Part shown: one piece after another, positions 1-8,077 of the stretch | Position numbering within the stretch: position 1 is the first letter of the stretch | Layout: each line of letters starts with the position of its first letter | Assembly (NCBI RefSeq): GCF_000018025.1 | Contig: NC_009831.1 | Coordinates: 1,736,001-1,800,000, forward strand | Direction: 5' to 3' | Source: Shewanella sediminis HAW-EB3 | GTDB lineage: Bacteria > Pseudomonadota > Gammaproteobacteria > Enterobacterales > Shewanellaceae | DNA: 64,000 bases | Notes under the pieces: generated by a model | Seen by the model: only the letters and a program-made list of their open reading frames with translations | Told to the model about the DNA's origin: nothing | Databases searched by the model: none | Program-made: the position numbers and the translations under genes

Positions 1-16
1 AGGAAGCCGTTTAATT

Positions 17-1429
17 TTATTCATAGTTTTCCCAGGCATCGATCAGATCTTGTTGGAGCTGCTCAACCATCTTTGTTATCTGGCTACTATCCTGTTCCGG
101 TGAAGTTATCTCATCTGAAACTAATCCCGGTAAAAGCCTGCTTGCCCTTTTTATCATCCATAATAGCTCATACTGCATTGCATCAATCTCCTGAAGCTCG
201 AGGTGTGCACCTTCGAAGTCCTCCTCGGTGAGTCTTTGTAGCCATTGTATTATCTCCGGACTACTCAATCCGGAACGATTAAATGTTCTAAAGATATGAT
301 TGCTGGAGTTAATAAATGACCTGCAGTGTTTACCATGGGCACTGGAGCTCAGCTTCTCATTGAACAGGATTAAACCCTGATATAACTTATTGAGCTTTAT
401 TCTCTGCTCAATGAGTCGTTTCGGAAGGATAGGGAAGTCTTCTCTGTTAATCAGGTCGGTTACACCCAGATCTGAGCGATAGATGATATTGTGTATCGCC
501 TGATAAGATTCAAACATGAATGTATTTGAATTTATCTGCAGGTAGGGCACTATGTCGGCCATATTTCTACCCAGGCGGGAGAACTGACGTGTGCGGATAT
601 GGAAAAGAATGTCCGCTAAGCCGATAATCTGACCACAGTATGATAGCTTGTTCTTGAGTAACTCGTTAGGGTAACCCGTTCCATCACAACGTTCATGATG
701 TTCCATTATTCCTCTGAACACCTCTTCATCACACGCATTGACCTCTCCGACAATCGCTTTACTGATAATCATGTGGCGTTCTACAGCGTGCCATTCATCA
801 TCACTATAGCTACCCTCCTTATTCACTATTTCAGGGTCTATGTGCAGCAGACCAAGATCATGAAACAGACCGGTATTGAAGACATTTTGTACCTGATTAG
901 GAGATAGCTCCATTTCGATTGCGATCATGCTACCGAGCCAGCTACTGAATAAGGTTTGTTCAAAAACATTCGGGAGCTGTTCTCTTAAGATGGTGAGCTT
1001 CTGGAGTAATATTCTCGGAACTTGTTGGACGGTACACAGGTGCTTGAGGGTTACGTCAAAATTATTGGTTGTATGTATCTGTGTCAGATCCGGATATTTC
1101 GATAGAAACTCATCGAATTGGCTTAACAATGATTCGTTGGTCAGACAACCTTTAATGCCTATCGAGCTGTCCAGGTTTTTTTGCATCTTGTGGCCGATGA
1201 GGAAATCTAACACTCTTCGCTCTATATTGGCATTTTTCGGAACGAGCAACACGCCAAACTCGTTGTATATGCCTTCGACAGCGACAACGGGCATTTTTTT
1301 ATTAACTGCGGCAAGATGCTCCATGTAACAGTCGGGTTTACATGGATCATAGCTATTGTCTGAATGCGGCATGTTTATCAAGGTGGCTAACCCGTCAGCT
1401 GGTTCATTATTATTTAATAAATAAAGCAT
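17..1429 (-). CDS. HD-GYP domain protein, probable c-di-GMP phosphodiesterase
   Basis: A 470-residue soluble protein with no signal peptide or membrane segment. The middle third carries an HD-GYP pattern: FHDLGLLHID, then a downstream His (ERHMII), then the diagnostic HHERCDGTGYP, then GLADILF. HD-GYP enzymes hydrolyse cyclic di-GMP through a metal centre built by these His and Asp residues, all of which look present. The N-terminal ~140 and C-terminal ~140 residues match no sensor domain I recognise. The gene diverges from the outer-membrane protein gene at 1563, so both promoters must lie in 1430-1562. The HD-GYP call is firm; activity and signal are inferred. Confidence 0.85.
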   Translation of the reverse strand: MLYLLNNNEPADGLATLINMPHSDNSYDPCKPDCYMEHLAAVNKKMPVVAVEGIYNEFGVLLVPKNANIERRVLDFLIGHKMQKNLDSSIGIKGCLTNESLLSQFDEFLSKYPDLTQIHTTNNFDVTLKHLCTVQQVPRILLQKLTILREQLPNVFEQTLFSSWLGSMIAIEMELSPNQVQNVFNTGLFHDLGLLHIDPEIVNKEGSYSDDEWHAVERHMIISKAIVGEVNACDEEVFRGIMEHHERCDGTGYPNELLKNKLSYCGQIIGLADILFHIRTRQFSRLGRNMADIVPYLQINSNTFMFESYQAIHNIIYRSDLGVTDLINREDFPILPKRLIEQRIKLNKLYQGLILFNEKLSSSAHGKHCRSFINSSNHIFRTFNRSGLSSPEIIQWLQRLTEEDFEGAHLELQEIDAMQYELLWMIKRASRLLPGLVSDEITSPEQDSSQITKMVEQLQQDLIDAWENYE

Positions 1430-1562
1430 AGTCCAATTTTTAAGCCGTGTTGTGGTTGTTAAGTATTGAGGTAATTGTTTGGGCTAAAGTGTGTTTTTTG
1501 ATACGGTTCAAGGCGATAGGTGTTAGTATCTATCCGGTCTGTATTTAACAAATGGAATTCAG

Positions 1563-2510
1563 TTGTATCTGAAGATTACTGTTTTACTCACTTGTATATT
1601 TGTCGCTTCAGTGTCAGCCGAAGAGGCTGAACCGACGCCCCCTGCCGAGCCTACAGATGATCCCTGTTTCACAGAGTCCTCTGAAGACGCTGCGCTGGAT
1701 CAGGCCTTCGATTATCTCAATACCAAATTCTGCCAACCGGCGATATGGTTCGATAGCTTCTTTAAGGATGACCGCACCGAAGATGATGCCAGGGCCGGCA
1801 CCATCATACGTTGGTACAATGACTTTTCTTACTACGAGAAAGAGGGCTTTAAATACAGGGCCAATTTAAATGCGCGCTTAAACCTTCCCGGGGTAAATGA
1901 AAGGTTGAAGTTTATTTTTGATTCGACGGGTGAAGATGATCCATTTTCCTTCTTAAAGGGACCTGACGATAAGAGTGAACGAGATATCGGCTTACGCTAT
2001 GACTGGTATGCTAAAGGGCGGGTCAGTTTTAATATCAAAGCCAATTTAAAGCCAAAACTGGAGGCTCGTTGGCGGTACACCTATCCGATTTCAGAGAGTA
2101 CGACTACGCGGCTGACTCAAAAGATTTATCAGGAAAAAAGGGTCACGGGTGAGTCCACGGAGTTTGATATCGAGCACGCTTTTAATCAAGAGTATCTGCT
2201 GCGTTGGACGGCGGCTGCCAGCTTCGAGAATGACCTCGATATCTGGGAGCTGGGCACGAGTCTCAATCTGTATCAATATATCAGTAATACACAGGCGATT
2301 AATTATCGCGCCAGTATTTATGGTGTCGACGAGCCTTACCATTATATCAGTAATGCCAATATCGGCCTGACCTATAGGCAAAACTTTGCCCGTGAATGGC
2401 TTTTCTTCCAGATCACTCCGGAATATAACTGGAGTAAAGAGGTCGATAGCGAACGCCTCAATCAAGCCATCATCACTTTTACCATAGAGATCCTGTTTCA
2501 GAACATCTAG
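1563..2510 (+). CDS. Predicted outer-membrane beta-barrel protein, function unknown
   Basis: 315 residues beginning with a Sec signal peptide (hydrophobic core VLLTCIFVASVSA, cleavage expected after about residue 19) and a Pro/Glu-rich linker. The rest alternates polar and aromatic residues as in a transmembrane beta barrel (for example LRWTAAASFENDLDIWELG), with a long strand-like C-terminus. The start used is TTG; no in-frame ATG precedes the signal peptide, and GGAATTCAG sits just upstream. I do not recognise a named family. It resembles the conserved uncharacterised barrel proteins common in marine gammaproteobacteria. It converges on menA across a bidirectional hairpin. Confidence 0.7.
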   Translation: MYLKITVLLTCIFVASVSAEEAEPTPPAEPTDDPCFTESSEDAALDQAFDYLNTKFCQPAIWFDSFFKDDRTEDDARAGTIIRWYNDFSYYEKEGFKYRANLNARLNLPGVNERLKFIFDSTGEDDPFSFLKGPDDKSERDIGLRYDWYAKGRVSFNIKANLKPKLEARWRYTYPISESTTTRLTQKIYQEKRVTGESTEFDIEHAFNQEYLLRWTAAASFENDLDIWELGTSLNLYQYISNTQAINYRASIYGVDEPYHYISNANIGLTYRQNFAREWLFFQITPEYNWSKEVDSERLNQAIITFTIEILFQNI

Positions 2511-2521
2511 TTTTGTGAGAT

Positions 2522-2553
2522 AAACACCATGGAGTATTTATCCCATGGTGTTT
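2522..2553. terminator. Bidirectional hairpin between convergent genes
   Basis: A perfect 11-bp stem (AAACACCATGG / CCATGGTGTTT) with a 10-nt loop, 12 nt after the stop of the gene at 1563 and 50 nt beyond the stop of menA. The A/T ends of the stem supply short U tracts in both directions. Confidence 0.65.
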
Positions 2554-2603
2554 GAAACCGCCAGCTTAACGAGTCTTAAACCATCAGCTTGATGACTTTA
2601 AGA

Positions 2604-3476
2604 TCACACGAATACCAATCCGATACTGAACAGTCCGCTGAATATCATGGTGAGTTTGGCCGTGTTGCCGAGGAGCGGGTTTAAGGCTTCACCGGAAGTA
2701 TGACTAAACTCACTGTTTAGTTTTCGGGCAAGAATGAGTGATACTCCCGCCAGTAAGACGGGTAACCCTGGCAAGAAACCGAGAATAAAACCACCTATGA
2801 TAAGGGCAAAAGGCAGGAATACCAGTGCTTGGTAGAGCAGTCTGGCTTGTCCCTCTCCGATATGTGCGGCCAGTGTATGTTTACCCGCCTTGATATCGGT
2901 TTGCATATCGCGGGTATTGTTGACCAGCATAATAGCCGCATTCAGAAAGCCTATGGCGCTGCCTAAAATCCAGGCTGCCGTACTGGTGTCACCCGCTTGC
3001 AGGTAATAACTTCCGACAACAGCAACCAGACCGAAAAAGATAAAAGCGGCGACTTCTCCCAACCCATGTGAGGCCAGAGGGTAGGGGCCTCCACTGTAAC
3101 CGAGCGCACCTAATATGGATGCCGCCGCCAGAAAGGCGATCGGCCAACCACCGTGGTAGATAAGGTACGAGCCAACTAAAAGAGCCAGTGCGAGACTGAT
3201 GAATATGGCATTCCTGACTTTATTCGGGGGGAGCAGTCCACCTTGGGTGACTCTCACCGGGCCTATTCGTTCCTCAGTGTCTATCCCACTTTTAAAGTCG
3301 AAGTAGTCGTTTGCCAGATTCACGGCTATCTGCAATAAGATGGCACAAAGCATCGAAGTACAGGCTATAAGCCAGGTGAACTGTTCTGATTGAAGGGCTA
3401 GAATATTTCCCACCAAGAGCGGGCCAATTGCCGCCGGCAGTGTACGAGGCCTAATGGCCAAAATCCAAGGGTTCAT
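2604..3476 (-). CDS. menA: 1,4-dihydroxy-2-naphthoate polyprenyltransferase (menaquinone synthesis)
   Basis: A 290-residue integral membrane protein of the UbiA prenyltransferase superfamily with about eight hydrophobic helices. MenA attaches the polyprenyl chain to 1,4-dihydroxy-2-naphthoate, giving demethylmenaquinone in the inner membrane. The first Asp-rich motif is NDYFDFKSGID and the second is NNTRDMQTD, both in the form typical of MenA rather than UbiA. The N-terminus (NPWILAIRPRTLPAAIGP) is also characteristic of MenA. Length matches the usual ~300 residues. It is transcribed alone, convergent with the preceding gene. Menaquinone is central to anaerobic respiration in Shewanella. Confidence 0.93.
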   Translation of the reverse strand: MNPWILAIRPRTLPAAIGPLLVGNILALQSEQFTWLIACTSMLCAILLQIAVNLANDYFDFKSGIDTEERIGPVRVTQGGLLPPNKVRNAIFISLALALLVGSYLIYHGGWPIAFLAAASILGALGYSGGPYPLASHGLGEVAAFIFFGLVAVVGSYYLQAGDTSTAAWILGSAIGFLNAAIMLVNNTRDMQTDIKAGKHTLAAHIGEGQARLLYQALVFLPFALIIGGFILGFLPGLPVLLAGVSLILARKLNSEFSHTSGEALNPLLGNTAKLTMIFSGLFSIGLVFV

Positions 3477-3897
3477 TTTTTTAATCGTTTTTATAAAGGG
3501 AGTGAACAGCAGTTCTGATGAAGTCTACTGAATGTTAGTCAGCACATGATAACAAGTTTATCAGGTTCAATGAAGTGACCCACTTTGATGTGTGTCTATT
3601 TGAAGATAAATTATTCATTTTTTAACTATCTTAATTTCAATTTTTGACTATCATAAATTCAATTTTTAACAATCTTAAACTGTATGCAATTCTGTTATCT
3701 GGCTCAAAGAAAATAGCCTGTAGATATGCTTTTATAGCTGTCTGAAGGGAATATTTATTGATGGGAGGAGAGATAAATACCCCTTTTAAGAACATATGTA
3801 TGCTCTGGCGCTTTATTAAATGACGTTGTATTGGTAATTGAACTGTCTGTGAGCATGTATCGAATCATTTGAGGCTATTCATTGAGGAAAAGTATCG
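3477..3897. other. Intergenic region between divergent menA and an SDR gene
   Basis: A 421-bp AT-rich gap between divergently transcribed genes. No coding potential is visible. The notable content is three tandem 22-bp repeats at 3614-3679, listed separately. The remainder presumably holds the two divergent promoters, but I could not pick a convincing -35/-10 pair. Confidence 0.6.
3614..3679. repeat. Three tandem 22-bp iteron-like repeats
   Basis: Copies at 3614-3635, 3636-3657 and 3658-3679 are contiguous and exactly 22 bp each, with the shared pattern TTCAWTTTTTRACWATCWTA. The pairs differ at only a few positions. A 22-bp period is close to two helical turns, so repeated protein-binding sites would face the same side of the DNA. 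They lie 219 bp upstream of the SDR start. Confidence 0.85.
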
Positions 3898-4821
3898 ATG
3901 CGTTTTGATAATAAAGTTGCTGTTATTACCGGGGCCGGAACCGGATTGGGGCGTGCTTATGCGATAGCGCTGGCAGAGCGTGGAGCCAACGTGGTTTTGA
4001 TAGATTCGGGTTATGCGGAAAGTGAACCTAATTTAGCTGTGATGAACTACTCCGGACTCGAACGCTGTCACAAGGCGGTTGAGGAGTTAGGTGCCAACGC
4101 CTTGATGTTCAGGCTGGATGTCAGTGATGTCGATGGTATCAAACAAGCAGTCCAAGAGGTGGTCAACCTATGGGGACGCATCGATATTCTGGTGAATAAT
4201 GCCGGGGTTCACACACCTTGTGCGTTTGAAAATCTCACAGTCGATATGTGGCAAACTCAATTAAATGTCGATCTCAGTGGCAGTTTTTATATGACTCAGG
4301 CCATCTGGCCTCTGATGAAACGTCAGGGGTATGGCCGGATTATGATGAGCTGCGCCGCAAGTGGCTTATATGGAGATATGCACGAGACCTCTTTCAGTGC
4401 CAGTAAAATGGGCCTGATTGGTCTGGTAAATAGTCTTTATCTTGAAGGTGTAGAGCATAATATTAAGGTCAACAGTCTTACTCCTCATGCGTTAACCGGT
4501 ATGACTGAGGAGCGTTTAGCAGCATCTGTTAAGCCGCTATTTTCAAAGTCTTCTATTACCGCCAGCATGCTGTTTCTATGCAGCACCGATGCACCGACTG
4601 GTCAGCATCTGCTCACGGCAGCCGGCAGTGTTAGTCACGGTCAGTTTACCGAGTTTAAACCCACCTATTTTGAAGCCGATACCTGCAAACCTGAAACCTT
4701 GCTTAGCAGCTGGGAACAGATCCATCATGCGCTTCCGGTTAATTTACATAAAAGTGGCGAGGATCAGGTGTTGGCCTGGGCGCGGCGTGGTGCAGCGGAA
4801 AGGCACATAGTCATCGAATGA
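3898..4821 (+). CDS. SDR-family protein lacking the usual catalytic Ser and Tyr
   Basis: 307 residues with a clear N-terminal Rossmann fold: the cofactor loop GAGTGLGRAY, then NNAG, then the Asn region LNVDLSGSF. It resembles the dehydrogenase part of peroxisomal multifunctional enzyme type 2 (17-beta-HSD4). The active-site segment reads SCAASGLYG...TSFSASK. Aligned by eye, the catalytic Ser is Ala153 and the catalytic Tyr is Phe166 (codon TTC at 4393-4395), while Lys170 remains. About 50 extra C-terminal residues have no family I recognise. It may be a pseudoenzyme or bind ligand without the classic reaction. tesB follows 87 bp downstream, so co-transcription is possible. Confidence 0.8.
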   Translation: MRFDNKVAVITGAGTGLGRAYAIALAERGANVVLIDSGYAESEPNLAVMNYSGLERCHKAVEELGANALMFRLDVSDVDGIKQAVQEVVNLWGRIDILVNNAGVHTPCAFENLTVDMWQTQLNVDLSGSFYMTQAIWPLMKRQGYGRIMMSCAASGLYGDMHETSFSASKMGLIGLVNSLYLEGVEHNIKVNSLTPHALTGMTEERLAASVKPLFSKSSITASMLFLCSTDAPTGQHLLTAAGSVSHGQFTEFKPTYFEADTCKPETLLSSWEQIHHALPVNLHKSGEDQVLAWARRGAAERHIVIE

Positions 4822-4908
4822 GTTTTCGACTCTCCCTATCTAAAGCTCTGGCATAAAAACTGGTATTTGAGTTAAGCTGTTGGGCTGTTTAGTTGGGAAT
4901 AAATTGCG

Positions 4909-5775
4909 ATGAGTCAGGTATTAAACGATCTATTATCTTTGCTCTCACTGGAGCAAATTGAAGTTGGCTTATTTCGCGGACAGAGCCAGGATCTTGGATT
5001 TGGTCACGTGTTTGGTGGTCAGGTTATGGGACAGGCGTTGAGTGCGGCTAAACAGACCGTTCCTCCTACGCGCAAAGTTCACTCTTTTCACTCGTACTTT
5101 CTTCGCGCCGGAGATGAGAAGCTTCCTATTATTTATGATGTTGAAATCATGCGTGATGGAGGGAGTTTCAGTGCCAGAAGTGTTAAGGCTATTCAGAAAG
5201 GCCGTCCGATTTTTAATATGACCTGCTCATTTCAAGAACATGAAGAGGGGTTTGAACATCAGGCGCAGATGCCGGATGTACCGGGCCCCGATGGTCTGTT
5301 AAACCAGCAAGAGCTTGCCATGACCATGGGGGACAAGGTACCGACCAAAATGTTAGAAAAGTTTATGGCTGACGCGCCCATCGAGATGCGTTTGGTCAAC
5401 CCGGAAAATCCTTTTTATCCCCGTGCCAGAGAGCCTAAACGTAACATTTGGATCCGCGCAAATGGCAAGGTGCCCAGCGACCACTCGGTTAATGAATACC
5501 TGCTGGCATATGCATCTGATTTTAATTTTCTTGTGACTGCCGCACAGCCTCATGGTGTCTCATTTTTAACGCCAGGTATGCGTATGGCTACCATAGATCA
5601 TGCGATGTGGTTTCACCGACCATTGGACTTGAATGACTGGCTATTGTACAGCAATGAAAGTCCCCACGCCGGAGGTGGCAGAGGCTTCGTGAAAGGCCAG
5701 TTTTTTAATCAGGCCGGTGAGCTGGTGGCCTCAGCAACACAGGAAGGCTTGATTAGGTTATCACAGGGCAAATAG
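4909..5775 (+). CDS. tesB: Acyl-CoA thioesterase II
   Basis: A 288-residue double-hotdog thioesterase that hydrolyses medium- and long-chain acyl-CoA to free acid and CoA in the cytoplasm. Family hallmarks are [10 protein letters not shown] and [13 protein letters not shown] in the first hotdog, and [13 protein letters not shown] in the second, whose Asp matches the catalytic Asp of E. coli Tes[17 protein letters not shown] near the C-terminus supplies the conserved Gln region. Length equals the family norm (~286). The gene follows the SDR gene on the same strand. Confidence 0.95.
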   Translation: MSQVLNDLLSLLSLEQIEVGLFRGQSQDLGFGHVFGGQVMGQALSAAKQTVPPTRKVHSFHSYFLRAGDEKLPIIYDVEIMRDGGSFSARSVKAIQKGRPIFNMTCSFQEHEEGFEHQAQMPDVPGPDGLLNQQELAMTMGDKVPTKMLEKFMADAPIEMRLVNPENPFYPRAREPKRNIWIRANGKVPSDHSVNEYLLAYASDFNFLVTAAQPHGVSFLTPGMRMATIDHAMWFHRPLDLNDWLLYSNESPHAGGGRGFVKGQFFNQAGELVASATQEGLIRLSQGK

Positions 5776-5787
5776 GCCTGGTGAACT

Positions 5788-5826
5788 AGCTTGTTGAATC
5801 AGCTTGTTGAATCAGCTTGTTGAATT
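5788..5826 (+). repeat. 13-bp tandem repeat x3 after tesB
   Basis: Three contiguous copies of AGCTTGTTGAATC (5788-5800, 5801-5813, 5814-5826; the last ends in T rather than C), beginning 12 nt after the tesB stop codon. No coding or obvious terminator role. Confidence 0.9.
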
Positions 5827-5905
5827 AGTTGGTAAATGAAGGGGATGATCCGATAAAATACGTCGTGAGTCCGAGTCTAAGAAAGTCAGTAGGAAGATAT
5901 TTGTA

Positions 5906-6295
5906 ATGATGAAAAGAGCCCTTGTATTAATTTGTATGATGATGCTTTCTGCCTGTGTCACTGTAACTGAAGATAAACCGATAATCGTCAATGGCGCCGC
6001 AGGTTATCTGGAGAAGATTGCCTTGCCTAATGGAAGTTCAATCACCATTGCTATTATCGATATGGATACACCCGGTGCTATTATCGCTCAGAAGAGCTTT
6101 GATATCGCTCGCGCACCGGTGCCATTTAAATTTATTCTGCCGTCTGATACGGTGAGTTCCAGCATCAACTACGGGGTTGTCTCCATGATTCAATATCAAG
6201 GGGGCGTGATCTTTCAAACCTACGATCGTTTCCCTGTGATAAATAATGGAATATACACGACGGAAGTTGTGATGAAGGCGGTGCCGATTAAGTAG
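5906..6295 (+). CDS. YbaY-family lipoprotein
   Basis: A 129-residue lipoprotein. The signal peptide ends in the lipobox MLSAC, so Cys is the acylated residue. The mature part has the YbaY pattern: YLEKIALPNGSSITIAIIDM, then APVPFKFILPSD, then an antiparallel-strand region. YbaY-type domains are small beta sandwiches on periplasmic or outer-membrane lipoproteins; their function is not established. AGGAAG lies upstream of two adjacent ATG codons, either of which could be used. A paralogue with the same motif order is at 9326. Confidence 0.8.
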   Translation: MMKRALVLICMMMLSACVTVTEDKPIIVNGAAGYLEKIALPNGSSITIAIIDMDTPGAIIAQKSFDIARAPVPFKFILPSDTVSSSINYGVVSMIQYQGGVIFQTYDRFPVINNGIYTTEVVMKAVPIK

Positions 6296-6331
6296 TGAAA
6301 GATTTTCATAGATTTAATACTATTGATATTT

Positions 6332-6354
6332 AAAGGAGCTTAGGCTCCTTTTTT
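6332..6354 (+). terminator. Rho-independent terminator after the YbaY-like gene
   Basis: Stem AAAGGAGC / GCTCCTTT with loop TTAG, followed by a T run, 36 nt after the stop of the lipoprotein gene. Confidence 0.9.
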
Positions 6355-6404
6355 GTTGGGCTTAATTGAAAATAAAGCTGATTTAAAAGAGCGGAGAGCT
6401 GAAG

Positions 6405-6998
6405 TTGAATGACTATGAACAGCAATTAAGACAGTGGATAAACGAATCTCCCCGACATATTCGTGCATTACTGGCAGCGAATGAACTGGCGTTGCCACAA
6501 TGGATGTTGGCGGCGGGTTTTGTACGAAACCTGGCCTGGGATAGGTTGCATGGCTTATCTGTCAGCCCCTTTACAGATATTGACGTGATCTACTTCGACC
6601 CGACGGATCTGTCCAGAGAGGCTGAAAGACGTTATGAGGCCAAATTGAGAGATTTAGTTCCTGAGTATCCCTGGTCAGTTAAAAACCAAGCCAGGATGCA
6701 CCTTAAAAACGGTGATAAGTCTTACTCCTCTACGCTCGATGCCATGGGGTATTGGCCCGAAAAAGAGACGGCTATCGCGGTATCTATAGTCGCAGATGGT
6801 AAAACGGCAGCAGAGGGAGCGTTAACACTGCAATGCGGCACTATAGTATTCAGTTCGGCGTTTGGATTCGAATCACTATTTCAACTTAAGCTCACTCCTA
6901 ACCCTAAACGCCCCCTCACACTGTTTAACCATAGAGTACGCACCAAGGGGTGGCTGGACACATATCCTCGTTTACAAATCCTAGCTCGTATGTCTTAG
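6405..6998 (+). CDS. Nucleotidyltransferase-like protein (DUF925/COG3575 type)
   Basis: 197 residues. Near the N-terminus are WMLAAGFVRNLAWDRLHG and then FTDIDVIYFDPTDL, the pattern of the minimal nucleotidyltransferase fold of the DUF925 family, in which the D-x-D pair is the presumed metal site. The C-terminus (LTPNPKRPLTLFNHR...KGWLDTYPRL) also fits that family. No substrate is known. TTG at 6405 is chosen as the start because GGAG precedes it by about 8 nt and no suitable in-frame ATG exists. It is followed by a 334-bp non-coding gap. Confidence 0.75.
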   Translation: MNDYEQQLRQWINESPRHIRALLAANELALPQWMLAAGFVRNLAWDRLHGLSVSPFTDIDVIYFDPTDLSREAERRYEAKLRDLVPEYPWSVKNQARMHLKNGDKSYSSTLDAMGYWPEKETAIAVSIVADGKTAAEGALTLQCGTIVFSSAFGFESLFQLKLTPNPKRPLTLFNHRVRTKGWLDTYPRLQILARMS

Positions 6999-7332
6999 CT
7001 TTAAAATCAGTATCGACTGATCCCACTCTTCCTCCTGCCAGTTTTTCGGTTGCAGACTGTTGCTGGATTGTTGCGTTTTCAATTGTTTACCTTGATGTTT
7101 TATTACTTGGTGAATCTTGTTGTTTCGGATGTTTGTCTCAAAAACAAAGCCGTATTTATCATGCTTCTTTTGTTTTTTGTGAGCTTGGTCATGTATTTCT
7201 ATCTATAACTGGGTAGGCGGTGCGTTAATTGATCTGGATCAATAAGGTCGTGGTGGGCGTCTGGCAGGATGCACGCGAATGTAAGGTACTTGATAATAAT
7301 AAAGAATTTTCCTGTTGTATTAATGGAGTAGT
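6999..7332. other. Intergenic region upstream of ompW
   Basis: 334 bp without convincing coding potential; an open frame that continues through it is Cys/Ser-rich with no homology I recognise. Its regulatory content is the FNR-type box at 7229-7242. A possible -10 (CAGGAT, 7265-7270) would place that box near -41.5. A better TATAAT match (GATAAT, 7292-7297) would put it near -68. Confidence 0.6.
7229..7242. promoter_or_regulatory. Perfect FNR/EtrA-type box upstream of ompW
   Basis: TTGATCTGGATCAA is a perfect match to the FNR consensus TTGAT-N4-ATCAA, 90 bp before the ompW start. ompW responds to FNR in E. coli, and Shewanella uses the FNR homologue EtrA plus CRP, so anaerobic control is a reasonable inference. 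Confidence 0.75.
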
Positions 7333-7980
7333 ATGATGAACAAAACTATTGTGTCTGGATTAATCGCGGCCGCCCTACTATCTACCGGTTTCGCCTCTTC
7401 TGTTTCTGCCCACCAAGCGGGTGATATAATCATTCGTGCCGGTGTTGCTGTTGTTGCACCTAATGAGTCGAGTCAAGATGTCGCGGGAAATGGTGAGTTT
7501 GGCGTCGATGATAACACTCAGCTGGGTTTGAACTTCGGCTATATGTTGACTGACAATATCGGTATCGAGCTTTTAGCGGCTTCTCCGTTTACTCATGATA
7601 TCTCACTTGATGGTATAGGAAAGATTGCCGAGACTAAGCAACTGCCACCGACCTTAGTCGCTCAATACTACTTCGGTTCTGCCGATTCTAAGCTTCGTCC
7701 ATATATCGGTGCCGGTGTTAACTTCACTAACTTTTTCGACAACGAGTTTACTAACGATCTCGATGGTGCCTTAACAGATCTCAGTGTGGGTAACTCTTGG
7801 GGCGTTGCTGCACAAGTGGGTCTGGATTACCAAATCAACAAAAGCTGGTTGGTGAATGCTTCTGTTTGGTACGCAAAGATTAGCACTGATGTTGATTTCA
7901 AACTGTCAGGTGATGCCGTGACGATTGAAACAGATGTAGACCCATGGGTTTACATGGTAAGTGTGGGTTACACCTTCTAA
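7333..7980 (+). CDS. ompW: OmpW-family outer membrane protein
   Basis: 215 residues with a Sec signal peptide (cleavage after VSA, then HQAGDIIIRAGVAVVAPNESS). The mature part is an eight-stranded barrel of the OmpW family, recognised from LGLNFGYMLTDNIGIELLAASPF, PTLVAQYYF, RPYIGAGVNFTNFF and the C-terminal aromatic VSVGYTF. OmpW forms a narrow hydrophobic channel in the outer membrane and is linked to small hydrophobic compounds, osmotic stress and anaerobiosis. GGAG lies 4 nt before the first of two ATG codons. The FNR-type box upstream supports oxygen-dependent expression. Confidence 0.93.
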   Translation: MMNKTIVSGLIAAALLSTGFASSVSAHQAGDIIIRAGVAVVAPNESSQDVAGNGEFGVDDNTQLGLNFGYMLTDNIGIELLAASPFTHDISLDGIGKIAETKQLPPTLVAQYYFGSADSKLRPYIGAGVNFTNFFDNEFTNDLDGALTDLSVGNSWGVAAQVGLDYQINKSWLVNASVWYAKISTDVDFKLSGDAVTIETDVDPWVYMVSVGYTF

Positions 7981-8021
7981 GTGATATTGCTATCTCACCA
8001 GAGATAAGACACTAGAAAGTA

Positions 8022-8046
8022 AAAAAGGAGCCTCAGGCTCCTTTTT
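8022..8046 (+). terminator. Rho-independent terminator after ompW
   Basis: Perfect stem AAAAAGGAGCC / GGCTCCTTTTT with a TCA loop, serving ompW. Its A-rich left arm may also end transcription of the convergent SDR gene at 8071. Confidence 0.9.
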
Positions 8047-8056
8047 GTTTTAATCT

Positions 8057-8077
8057 TTCGAACCTCGAACCTATTTT
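8057..8077. repeat. Short heptanucleotide array (3 units) at an SDR stop codon
   Basis: Three 7-bp units, TTCGAAC CTCGAAC CTATTTT, in phase with a CTNN core. They overlap the stop codon of the reverse-strand SDR gene. It is the smallest member of the heptad array family described in the findings; taken alone it would not be convincing. Confidence 0.5.

Noticed and set aside
2091..2465. 124-residue reverse frame inside the outer-membrane protein gene
   Set aside because: It lies fully within a gene with a clear signal peptide and barrel pattern, so it is an opposite-strand shadow.
6950..7216. 88-residue open frame after the DUF925 gene
   Set aside because: It overlaps the end of a real gene, has a Cys/Ser-rich odd composition, no ribosome site, and runs up to the FNR-type box of ompW.
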